A stretch of 64,000 nt of DNA from Solirubrobacter ginsenosidimutans. Lineage in GTDB: Bacteria; Actinomycetota; Thermoleophilia; Solirubrobacterales; Solirubrobacteraceae. A program made the position numbers and the translations under genes. Shown piece by piece: positions 17,100 through 24,370 of the stretch. The notes below the pieces were generated by a model. The model worked only from the letters and a program-made list of their open reading frames with translations. It searched no databases and was not told the DNA's origin. How positions within the stretch are numbered: position 1 is the stretch's first letter; every line of letters begins with the position of its first letter. The stretch spans positions 62,001 to 126,000 of the forward strand of contig NZ_JAPDOD010000003.1 of assembly GCF_027587205.1 (NCBI RefSeq). The letters run 5' to 3'.

Positions 17100-18249
17100 G
17101 CCGGTGCGCCTCAGCCTCGATGACCGGCAGCTCCTGGTCGAGCTGCAGTCGCTCGGCGTCCGTGTGGAGGATGCCACCGACGGCCCGCTACCCGGGCGCC
17201 TCGGCGGCGCGGGCCCGTCGGACGCCCTGTTCCTGTGGGTGCGCGGGCTGCCGCTGACGGTGCCCTCGCACGCGAGCTACGTCGATGCCTCGCCGTACAC
17301 GGTGCGCGTCGAGGGCAAGCGGGCGACGCTGTTCCGCGACGACGAGCTGGTCGGCCCGGTGACGCTGCCGCCGCGGCCGCGGATCTACGACATGCAGACC
17401 GCCGACGGCGTCCCGTACTGGAAGATCGCGCTGCTGCACCTGGACTCGATCGCCTCGACCGTGGTCCAGAAGTGCATCTACTGGGACACGCCGGAGCAGT
17501 GCGGGTTCTGTGGCATCGAGCTCACCCGCGGCGAGCAGACGATCCCGGTCAAGACGCCCGCGCAGCTCGCCGAGGTGTGCACCGCCGCGCGCGACTACGA
17601 CCACGCGGTCGACGTCACGCTGACGACGGGGTCTTTGAATCGCCGCGACCGCGGCGCGATCTACATCTCGCGCTGCGCTTCGGCCATCAAGGAGGCGTCC
17701 GGGCTGCCGATCCAGGTGCAGTTCGAGCCGCCGGACGACCTGCGGGTGCTCGACGAGGTGGCGCGCGCCGGCGTCGACGCGGTCGGCATCCACTCCGAGA
17801 CGTTCGATCCGGAGGTGCTGGCGCGGGTCGCCCCGGGCAAGGCGCAGTGCGGGATCGAGGGGTACTTCCGCACGTGGGAACGCGCGGTCGACGTCTTCGG
17901 GCGCGGCAGCGTCACCACCTACGTCCTGCTCGGGATGGGCGAGCGCGAGGAGCTGATCATCGAAGGCTGCCGGCGGGCGATCGCGATGGGCGTCTACCCG
18001 TTCGTGGTGCCGTTGCGACCGGTCCCGGGGACGCTCATGGCGGACTCCCCGACGCCCGATCCGGACTACGTGGGGCGGGTGTACGGCGAGGTCGCGGCGA
18101 TGCTCTCCGAGGCCGGCTTCGACCATCTGGACGCGAAGGCCGGCTGCGCCCGCTGCCAGGCGTGCTCCGGGCTCTCCGCGTGGGAACGCGTCATGCGCCG
18201 TGAGGACGGCGCCGATCTCGATGATCTCTTCGTCGGCGCACACGGCTGA
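17092..18249 (+). CDS. MSMEG_0568-family radical SAM protein
   Basis: 385 residues from the ATG at 17092. The cluster-binding cysteines are C128, C137 and C140, spaced C-x8-C-x2-C, wider than the usual C-x3-C-x2-C. A TIM barrel follows (VDVTLTTGSLNR, IQVQFEPPDD, VGIHSETFDPEVL), then a C-terminal AGCARCQACSG that could hold an auxiliary Fe-S cluster. This family is a hallmark of Nit1C-type clusters, but its reaction is unknown. Neighbours suggest that it generates or rearranges a small nitrogen compound. Translation is coupled to the amidohydrolase before it and the acetyltransferase after it. Confidence 0.87.
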   Translation: MPEPVRLSLDDRQLLVELQSLGVRVEDATDGPLPGRLGGAGPSDALFLWVRGLPLTVPSHASYVDASPYTVRVEGKRATLFRDDELVGPVTLPPRPRIYDMQTADGVPYWKIALLHLDSIASTVVQKCIYWDTPEQCGFCGIELTRGEQTIPVKTPAQLAEVCTAARDYDHAVDVTLTTGSLNRRDRGAIYISRCASAIKEASGLPIQVQFEPPDDLRVLDEVARAGVDAVGIHSETFDPEVLARVAPGKAQCGIEGYFRTWERAVDVFGRGSVTTYVLLGMGEREELIIEGCRRAIAMGVYPFVVPLRPVPGTLMADSPTPDPDYVGRVYGEVAAMLSEAGFDHLDAKAGCARCQACSGLSAWERVMRREDGADLDDLFVGAHG

Positions 18250-18691
18250 GGTCGCGATCGCGGCGAGCCTCGACGAGCTGTCGGCGCACTTCGCCGTGCG
18301 CCGGCGCGTGTTCGTCGAGCAGCAGGGGCTCTTCGAGGGCTCAGATCGCGACGCGTACGACGATCTGGCCGACACGCTGCACGTCGTGGCCCTGGTCGAC
18401 GGTGAGGTGGTCGGCACCGTGCGGCTCTACCCGCTCGGCGACGGCCTGTTCAAGGGCGACCGGCTGGCGGTGCTCCCGGACGCGCGGGTGCACCGGCTCG
18501 GCGGTGAGCTGGTGCAGTTCGCAGTGCGGACCGGGGGCGCTCTGGGCGGTTCGCGGATGGTCGCGCAGGTGCAGGTGCCCAACGTGCGCTTCTTCGAACG
18601 CCTCGGCTGGGTCCGTGACGGCGAGGCGGCGCGCTACCACGGGGTCATGCACCAGCCGATGGCGATCGCGCTGCGCCGTCCAGGGCAGTGA
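18221..18691 (+). CDS. MSMEG_0567/Sll0786-family N-acetyltransferase (GNAT)
   Basis: 156 residues if the ATG at 18221 is used (an ATG at 18200 would add seven). It has the GNAT fold: AVRRRVFVEQQGLF near the start, VVGTVRLYPL strand, acetyl-CoA loop RVHRLGGEL and terminal NVRFFERLGWVRDGE. This family always travels with the MSMEG_0568-type radical SAM protein, which it overlaps by 29 bp. Its 3' end overlaps by 47 bp the end of the convergent AIR-synthase-like gene. The acyl acceptor is unknown. Confidence 0.85.
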   Translation: MISSSAHTAEVAIAASLDELSAHFAVRRRVFVEQQGLFEGSDRDAYDDLADTLHVVALVDGEVVGTVRLYPLGDGLFKGDRLAVLPDARVHRLGGELVQFAVRTGGALGGSRMVAQVQVPNVRFFERLGWVRDGEAARYHGVMHQPMAIALRRPGQ

Positions 18692-19610
18692 GCGGCGTGG
18701 CGGTGAGGTCCCAGGCGGTGGAGCCGGCACCGTTGATCGTCAGCGTCAGCCGCTTCGTGTCATCGAACCGCCCGCAGGGCGCGCAGGCCAGACCGCGCCT
18801 GAGGAAGACGTCGACGGCTTGCGCCGCGGTCTTCTCGGGCGCGGCGAGCAGGAAGCCGAAGCTCGGGAACGTCAGCAGCCAGCGTTCGAGGGGCACGCCG
18901 GTGGGCCGTGGGATCGCATCGACGTCCAGGGTCGCGCCGACGCCCGCGCCCTCGATCATCTGCAGCAGCGAGCCGGCGATGCCGGGCATCGAGACGTCGC
19001 GCGCCGCGTGGCAGAGGCGCTGTTCGGCGACCTCGACCAGCGCCTCGCCGTCGCTGCGCAGCAGGTTCGGGCGGCGGTCGTGCAGCGCGGTGAAGAAGTC
19101 GTTGGCGTCGCTCATGTATCGCCCGTCGATCGCGAACGCGGCCAGCAGGATGTCGCCCGGCCGGGCCGCCGAGGCGCGCAGCGGGGCTTTGGTGAACCCG
19201 GTGGCGGAGGCCGACAGCGCGGGTGCGTGGCCGATCGTGGTGTGGCCGCCGACCACCGGCACGCCGAGCTTGTCCGCCGCCCAGCGGATGCCGTCGAGGA
19301 CCGCCTCGGCGTGCTCGCGGTCGGGTGAGATCAACATGTCGACGATCCCCAGCGGCCGGGCGCCCATGGCCCGCACGTCGGACACGTTCGTGACCACGGC
19401 GGCGGAGCCGGCGCCGTACGGGTCGGCGATCAGGAAGGGCGGCGAGATCGCCTCGCCACAGAGCACCAGGTATCCGTCCCCGTGTGGCACCAGCGCGGCG
19501 TCGTCGCCATCGAGCGACGGGTCCAAGCGTTTGACGACCTCGAGGTCGCGCTTGCCGAGGAGGCCCGGGGCGTTCGTGACGAGCGCGACCAGCGCATCCA
19601 GATCTGACAT
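18645..19610 (-). CDS. Sll0787-family AIR synthase/ThiL-like ATP-dependent enzyme
   Basis: 321 residues from an ATG at 19608-19610 (a second ATG at 19617-19619 would add three). It has the PurM/ThiL/SelD fold: LDGDDAALVPHGDGYL, VTNVSDVRAMGARPLGIVD, VVGGHTTIGH and the C-terminal GFLLAAPEKTAAQA. Relatives use ATP to activate an amide, thiamine phosphate or selenide. In Nit1C clusters this gene normally follows the acetyltransferase on the same strand; here it is inverted and its 3' end overlaps the acetyltransferase by 47 bp. Its start is 30 bp from the divergent DUF1116 gene. Confidence 0.83.
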   Translation of the reverse strand: MSDLDALVALVTNAPGLLGKRDLEVVKRLDPSLDGDDAALVPHGDGYLVLCGEAISPPFLIADPYGAGSAAVVTNVSDVRAMGARPLGIVDMLISPDREHAEAVLDGIRWAADKLGVPVVGGHTTIGHAPALSASATGFTKAPLRASAARPGDILLAAFAIDGRYMSDANDFFTALHDRRPNLLRSDGEALVEVAEQRLCHAARDVSMPGIAGSLLQMIEGAGVGATLDVDAIPRPTGVPLERWLLTFPSFGFLLAAPEKTAAQAVDVFLRRGLACAPCGRFDDTKRLTLTINGAGSTAWDLTATPLTALDGAARSPSAGA

Positions 19611-19640
19611 CGCGACCATTCAACCAGCGCGGAGAACCGC

Positions 19641-21044
19641 ATGACCCCGAGAGCCGACGTCCTCACCCGAGTCGAGGCGGTGAACCTGGGTCTGTCGACC
19701 TTCGCGGACGCGCTGCGCGCCCAGGACGCCCCGGTGGTGCAGGTCGACTGGCGCCCACCGGCCGGCGGCGACGCGACGATGCTCGACGTGCTCACACGAC
19801 TGTGGGGCCGGCATGGGCGGGTGGTGGGCGCGGCCAACGCGGACGCCGTGGCGCGGATCGAAGGGTGCTCGCCGCGGGCGGTCACCGTCGCTGCGGCGAG
19901 TTCCGTGGTCCCGGGGCTGGAGGACGGCGTGCTGCTGCACTCGGGCCCGCCGATCGCGTGGGAGCGGGTGTGTGACCCGCAGCGCCGCGCGCTCCTGGCC
20001 GCGGTCGTGTTCGAGGGCTGGGCCGCCTCGCGTGCGGAGGCGGCGTCGCTGCTGGAGCGCGGCGAGATCACGTTGGCGCCCGGCAACGAGCACGACCACG
20101 TCGGGCCGATGACCGGTGTCTGCTCGCCGTCGATGCCCGTGTGGGTGGTCGAGGACGGCGCGCGGCGCGCGTTCTCGACCTTGAACGAGGGTCCGGGGAA
20201 CACGCTGTGGTTCGGGGTGGGTGACGACGAGGCCGTGTCGCGGCTACGGTTCTTCCGCGACGATCTCGGCCCGCGGCTGGCGCGGATGCTCGAGCACCGC
20301 GGGCCGATCGACGTGTTCGGTTTGGCGGCCCAGGGGCTCAACATGGGCGACGAGCTGCACATGCGCAGCCAGGCCACCGGGAACCTGCTGCTGCGCGAGC
20401 TGGCCGCGTCGATCGCGGTGGTGGGCGGGGAGGAGGCGGCGCGCTTCATCGCCGGCAACCACCACTTCTTCCTGAACCTGACCATGGCGGCTTCGAAGTG
20501 CGCCTCTTTGGCGTTGGACGGGTGTCTTGGCTCAAGCGTTGTCTCGCTGATCTCGCGCAACGGCGTGGAGGTCGGCGTGCAACTGGCCGGCATGCCGGGA
20601 CGCTGGTTCGTCGCGCCGGCGGCCACGGTGGACGACGCGCTGCTCCGCGGCGGCCATACGGCGGACGACGCGGCGCGCGACATCGGCGACTCGGCCGTGA
20701 TCGAGTGCATCGGTCTCGGCGGCATGGCGCTGGCCGCCGCGCCGGTCGTGGCCTCGTTCTTCGGTGGCAACGCGGCGGCCGCGGCGGCACGCACCGAGCT
20801 GATGGCGCAGATCTGCGCCGCCCGTTCGGAGCGCTTCACGCTGGCCAACCGTGACCATGTCGGGACGCCCGTCGGCATCGACGCGCGCCTCGTCGCCGAA
20901 CTCGATGTCACGCCACAGATCACCACCGGCGTCCTGCACGGCCACGCGGGCACGGGCCAGATCGGCGCGGGCGTCGCCCACCAGCCGGTCGCGCCGTTCC
21001 GCGCCGCGATCACGGCCCTGGCGGCGGAGCTCGACGGTGACTAG
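19641..21044 (+). CDS. DUF1116 protein (YlbE/AllG, oxamate carbamoyltransferase subunit)
   Basis: 467 residues from the ATG at 19641, preceded by CGGAGAA. It matches the DUF1116 family by VFEGWAASRAEAASLLERG, LAPGNEHDHVGPMTGVCSPSMPVWVVED, AQGLNMGDELHMR and AGNHHFFLNLTMAASK (each read in short pieces). In E. coli the homologue YlbE acts with FdrA and YlbF as oxamic transcarbamylase. The expected partners are here: FdrA on the opposite arm and DUF2877 immediately downstream, overlapping by 8 bp. No membrane segment; cytoplasmic. Confidence 0.87.
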   Translation: MTPRADVLTRVEAVNLGLSTFADALRAQDAPVVQVDWRPPAGGDATMLDVLTRLWGRHGRVVGAANADAVARIEGCSPRAVTVAAASSVVPGLEDGVLLHSGPPIAWERVCDPQRRALLAAVVFEGWAASRAEAASLLERGEITLAPGNEHDHVGPMTGVCSPSMPVWVVEDGARRAFSTLNEGPGNTLWFGVGDDEAVSRLRFFRDDLGPRLARMLEHRGPIDVFGLAAQGLNMGDELHMRSQATGNLLLRELAASIAVVGGEEAARFIAGNHHFFLNLTMAASKCASLALDGCLGSSVVSLISRNGVEVGVQLAGMPGRWFVAPAATVDDALLRGGHTADDAARDIGDSAVIECIGLGGMALAAAPVVASFFGGNAAAAAARTELMAQICAARSERFTLANRDHVGTPVGIDARLVAELDVTPQITTGVLHGHAGTGQIGAGVAHQPVAPFRAAITALAAELDGD

Positions 21045-22038
21045 CACCGTCGTGATGACGCGGGCGTTGTGGGCCGGTCCAGGTGCATGGCGGGTGTTGG
21101 CGCGCGGCGGGACCGGCGTCGTCGAGTTCGCGCTGCACCCGGGCGGGTACGCACGGCTGGGCGGGGAGTGGCTGCTGCTCGCGATCCCCCGCGCCCCGCG
21201 GGGACCGTTGACGCTGCTGGTCGCGGGCCTGGAGGCGACGCCTTTGGCGGCGGGCGACGACGTCGCGCTGGAGTACGACTTCGCGCTGCGCGGGAGGGGA
21301 GTGGACGGCGGATGGCCGCCGGGACGCGCCGACGCGGACCGGCGAGTGGTCGCGAAACCACCTGTGAGGTGCCTCAGTGACCACGACGCATCGCGAGCCC
21401 TCACGCCGCCCGCGCGTGTGGTCGCCGGCGACACCTCGCCGCCGGGACGCGGCAGCGGCCGCGAGCGGCCGGGTGGAGGGGTCGCCGACACGCGACACAC
21501 CGCCGCGGCGCGGTGCGGCGGCACGGCGACGCTCCGTGCCGGGACATTGCACATCGATCTCGCCGGGCTCGGGCGCGCGCACTCGACGCTTGTCCCGCCG
21601 CCGCTCGCGCCGGGCTGGCGTGGCGCCGTGACCGCCGCTCTCGACGCAGCTCCTTCCCCGCCCGACGCGCTCACCGCCGGTCTCTCCGCCCTCCGGCGCG
21701 GCGACGAGAGCGAGGCTGTCGCCGAGCTCGCCGGTCGCGGCGAGGGGCTGACGCCGGCCGGCGACGACGTCCTCGCCGGGTACGCCGCGTGGTGTCACGC
21801 GCAGGGGCGCGAAACCGCCGTCGTCGCGCTCGCCGCCGAGCGGGCGGCGCCGCTCGGGCTCGCCTATCTGCGCTGTGCCACGCGAGGGGAGTTGCCGGAG
21901 CCCGCCGCCGCCGTGCTGCGGGCGATCCGTGCCGGTGACGTGGCCGCCGCGCGGCGGCGCGCGGCGGGTCTCTCACGCTGGGGCGCCAGCTCGGGCGCGG
22001 CGATCCTGTGGGGCATCGCGGCGGGAGCGTTCGCGTGA
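21037..22038 (+). CDS. DUF2877 protein (YlbF/AllH, oxamate carbamoyltransferase subunit)
   Basis: 333 residues from the GTG at 21037, chosen because GGAG at 21026-21029 is correctly spaced; GTG 21052 and ATG 21055 are alternatives. The family core RGEGLTPAGDDVLAGYAAW is near residue 240, with a GASSGAAILWGI tail. It is longer than the ~270 usual because residues of about 90-160 are an Arg/Pro/Gly-rich low-complexity insert (for example TSPPGRGSGRERPGGG) with no counterpart in the family. It should complete the FdrA-DUF1116-DUF2877 enzyme. The stop overlaps the next GTG as GTGA. Confidence 0.85.
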   Translation: MTSTVVMTRALWAGPGAWRVLARGGTGVVEFALHPGGYARLGGEWLLLAIPRAPRGPLTLLVAGLEATPLAAGDDVALEYDFALRGRGVDGGWPPGRADADRRVVAKPPVRCLSDHDASRALTPPARVVAGDTSPPGRGSGRERPGGGVADTRHTAAARCGGTATLRAGTLHIDLAGLGRAHSTLVPPPLAPGWRGAVTAALDAAPSPPDALTAGLSALRRGDESEAVAELAGRGEGLTPAGDDVLAGYAAWCHAQGRETAVVALAAERAAPLGLAYLRCATRGELPEPAAAVLRAIRAGDVAAARRRAAGLSRWGASSGAAILWGIAAGAFA

Positions 22039-22916
22039 ACGAGATCGGCCCGAACTTCATCGCCCGCCCGTACCGCGGCGTCAGCGTGCAGGACGTGCCG
22101 AGCCTCGAATCGGCGGCACTGCTCAATCGCATCCGCTCGCGGCGCGTGTATCGGCGCACCGAGTTCATCGTCGCGGTGTGCGGCGGCGAGCGTGCGCTGG
22201 TCCAACTCGAGCGGGCGGAGGGCGACGGCATCGTCGTCGACGTCCGCGACGCGCGCGTGCTCGCCGGACCGGAGGAGGTCGCGTTCATCACCGACGACAC
22301 GGTCGACACCGGCAACGCGGGCCAGCTCGCCGGCGCCGCGCGGCGCAGCGGCCGGGATGCGCTCGTCTACGTCGTCGAGGGCCGCTACCAGCACGTCAAC
22401 TTCATCTACGCGCCCGCCCCGCTGCGCATCCGCGTGGTCGAGGTGGTCCCGCCGCACCCGCCGAAGCTGCTCGACATGGCGACCACGGTCCTCGGCTACG
22501 ACGAGGACCTGCCGCCGCTGGAGCTGGACTTCGTGGCGATCGACCTGCGCGAGCTCGCCGCCGCTCACCCCGCGGAGCACTATCTGTTCCCGTGCCGGTG
22601 CGCCGGGCTGGACCTTCACGCGACCGTCGACTTCCTCGACGCGGGGCCGCCCGAGGCCGCCGACTGGACGCTCGTGGGTTGTGAGCGCTCGCGCCAGATT
22701 CATGAGGCGCTGTACGGTCAGGAGCCCCACGCCCGCGTGGATTTCTGCCCGCTGCTGATCGAGGGCTCCGTGCCCGGTCCCGAACTGACGCTCCTGAAGT
22801 GCTGCCTGCGCGAACGCGGCATCGAACGCGAGGGCGCGCGCATGACCGTGCCGTGGGGCGCGAGCCTGGAAGAGGTCCGCGCGGCCCTGCGCTCGCTCGC
22901 GGGGGTGGCGGCGTGA
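22035..22916 (+). CDS. Unrecognised cysteine-containing island protein (293 aa)
   Basis: 293 residues from GTG 22035, which overlaps the DUF2877 stop; its own stop overlaps the lyase start. No signal peptide or membrane segment. The N-terminal half is beta-rich; the C-terminal half carries most cysteines: C187-x-C189 (YLFPCRCAGLD), C216 (LVGCERS), C238 (VDFCPLL) and C256-C257 (LKCCLRERG), plus conserved-looking His194 and His232. The pattern fits a metal or Fe-S site. I do not recognise the family. Its position between transcarbamylase and lyase genes suggests a dedicated enzyme or metallochaperone. Confidence 0.78.
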   Translation: MNEIGPNFIARPYRGVSVQDVPSLESAALLNRIRSRRVYRRTEFIVAVCGGERALVQLERAEGDGIVVDVRDARVLAGPEEVAFITDDTVDTGNAGQLAGAARRSGRDALVYVVEGRYQHVNFIYAPAPLRIRVVEVVPPHPPKLLDMATTVLGYDEDLPPLELDFVAIDLRELAAAHPAEHYLFPCRCAGLDLHATVDFLDAGPPEAADWTLVGCERSRQIHEALYGQEPHARVDFCPLLIEGSVPGPELTLLKCCLRERGIEREGARMTVPWGASLEEVRAALRSLAGVAA

Positions 22917-24250
22917 GTGGCATCGACCTGGCCGATTCGGTCATCTACGGCCACCTGTGGGCGACCGACGAGACGCGCGCACTGCTCGGCGACGCGGGCC
23001 GGACGAGCGCGTGGGTGCGGATCATCGCCGCCCTGGCCGAAGTCCAAGGAGAGCTCGGCGTGATCCCTGAGGCGGCGGCCGCCGAGTTGGCGCGGCTCGA
23101 CGGCACGGTGGACCTCGAGGCGGTGGGGGAGGAGACGCGCGCGAGCGGGCACTCGACGCTCGGCCTGATCCGTGTCCTGCGGCGCGGCCTCGGCCCGGAG
23201 GCCGCCGAGTGGATCTACTACGGCGCCACGGTCCAGGACGTCACCGACACGTGGTTCGGGCTCGTCATGCGCGACGTCCTCGACCTGGCCGAGCGCGAGT
23301 TGCTGGCGATCGAGACGGCGCTGCTGCGGCGCGCGAGCGAGCATCGCGACACGCCGATGCTCGGCCGCACGCACGGGCAGCCGGGGTTGCCGATCACGTT
23401 CGGGTTCAAGGCCGCCGTCTGGGCGGCTGAGGTGGGGCGCCACCTCGACCGCATCGGCGAGGCGCGCCCGCGCCTCGCCGTCGGGCAGCTGGCGGGCGCC
23501 GTCGGCACGCTTTCGGCGTGGGGCGACGCCGGGCCGGAGCTGCAGCGCCGGTTGATGTCACGGCTCGGCCTCGGCGTCCCCGAGACGAGCTGGCTCACCG
23601 CGCGCGACCGGATCGCCGAGTACGTCACGCTGCTGGCGCTCGTCACCGGCACGCTGGCCAAGATCGGCAACGAGGTCTACAACCTCCAGCGGCCGGAGCT
23701 CGGGGAGCTCTCGGAGGCGCCGACGCCCGGCGTCGTGGGCAGCATCACCATGCCCCAGAAGCGCAACCCGGAACGCTCGGAGCACCTCTGGACGCTCGCC
23801 CGTCTGGTCCGCTCGGATGCCGGGCTGGCGCTCGAGGGGCTCGTCGGCGAGCACGAGCGCGACGGCGCGGCCTGGAAGACCGAATGGGCGATCGTCCCGC
23901 AGGCGACCGCGGCCGCGGCGACCGCCCTGACCCTCGCACGCGAGCTCGTCGAGGGCCTGCGCGTCGACGCGCGCCGCATGCAGGCCAACCTCGACGCCCA
24001 GCGGGGCTACGTCCTCGCCGAGCCGGCGATGCTGGCGCTCGCGCAGCGCGTCGGCAAGCACCGCGCGCACGAGCTCGTGCAACGCGCCGCGCTCGCGGGC
24101 CAGGAGGCAGACGTCACGTTCGCGGAGGCACTCGCCGCGGACCCGGAGATCGCCGCGCTGCTGCCACAGACCGACTTGCGGGTCGAGCAGGCACTCGGCG
24201 CGGCCCGCACGACGGTCGACGACGTCATCGCCCGCAGGCGGTCGCGGTGA
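22913..24250 (+). CDS. Fumarase/aspartase-superfamily lyase (adenylosuccinate lyase / CMLE-like)
   Basis: 445 residues from GTG 22913 (GTGA overlap). Superfamily regions in order: SGHSTLGLIRVL and YYGATVQDVTDTW (region 1), GRTHGQPGLPITFG (region 2, catalytic His), and the flexible loop GSITMPQKRNPERSE with its catalytic Ser (region 3). This resembles adenylosuccinate lyase and 3-carboxy-muconate cycloisomerase. A biosynthetic PurB is unlikely given the setting. It probably adds or eliminates an N-linked group on a fumarate-like skeleton within this pathway (inference). Confidence 0.85.
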   Translation: MSGIDLADSVIYGHLWATDETRALLGDAGRTSAWVRIIAALAEVQGELGVIPEAAAAELARLDGTVDLEAVGEETRASGHSTLGLIRVLRRGLGPEAAEWIYYGATVQDVTDTWFGLVMRDVLDLAERELLAIETALLRRASEHRDTPMLGRTHGQPGLPITFGFKAAVWAAEVGRHLDRIGEARPRLAVGQLAGAVGTLSAWGDAGPELQRRLMSRLGLGVPETSWLTARDRIAEYVTLLALVTGTLAKIGNEVYNLQRPELGELSEAPTPGVVGSITMPQKRNPERSEHLWTLARLVRSDAGLALEGLVGEHERDGAAWKTEWAIVPQATAAAATALTLARELVEGLRVDARRMQANLDAQRGYVLAEPAMLALAQRVGKHRAHELVQRAALAGQEADVTFAEALAADPEIAALLPQTDLRVEQALGAARTTVDDVIARRRSR

Positions 24251-24370
24251 CCGCGCGGCGCACGGCCACGGACGGGGCGCCGCGCGTGGTCGCGATGAGC
24301 GCGCGGCGCAGGGCCACCGACAGGGCGCCACGCGGCGGCGTCCGCGGGCGGTCGCGATGACCGCGCGCCG
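24241..24370 (+). repeat. Tandem duplication of a start-codon region
   Basis: Three copies of a unit beginning GTCGCGRTGASCGCGCG start at 24241, 24289 and 24351. The first two agree at roughly 40 of 46 positions; the third matches for about 20 bases. Each copy carries a start codon (GTG, ATG, ATG). It looks like slippage duplication of the original junction between the two lyase genes. Confidence 0.6.
24247..24360 (+). CDS. Possible 37-aa coupled small ORF between the lyases
   Basis: GTG 24247 overlaps the stop of the first lyase (GTGA), and its TGA 24358-24360 overlaps the ATG of the second lyase (ATGA), so ribosomes could pass through all three without release. The product is two imperfect repeats (VTARRTATDGAPRVVA, then MSARRRATDRAPRGGV), Arg-rich and basic. 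It may be a by-product of the tandem duplication with no function as a protein, kept because it maintains coupling. No homologue is recognised. Confidence 0.35.
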   Translation: MTARRTATDGAPRVVAMSARRRATDRAPRGGVRGRSR

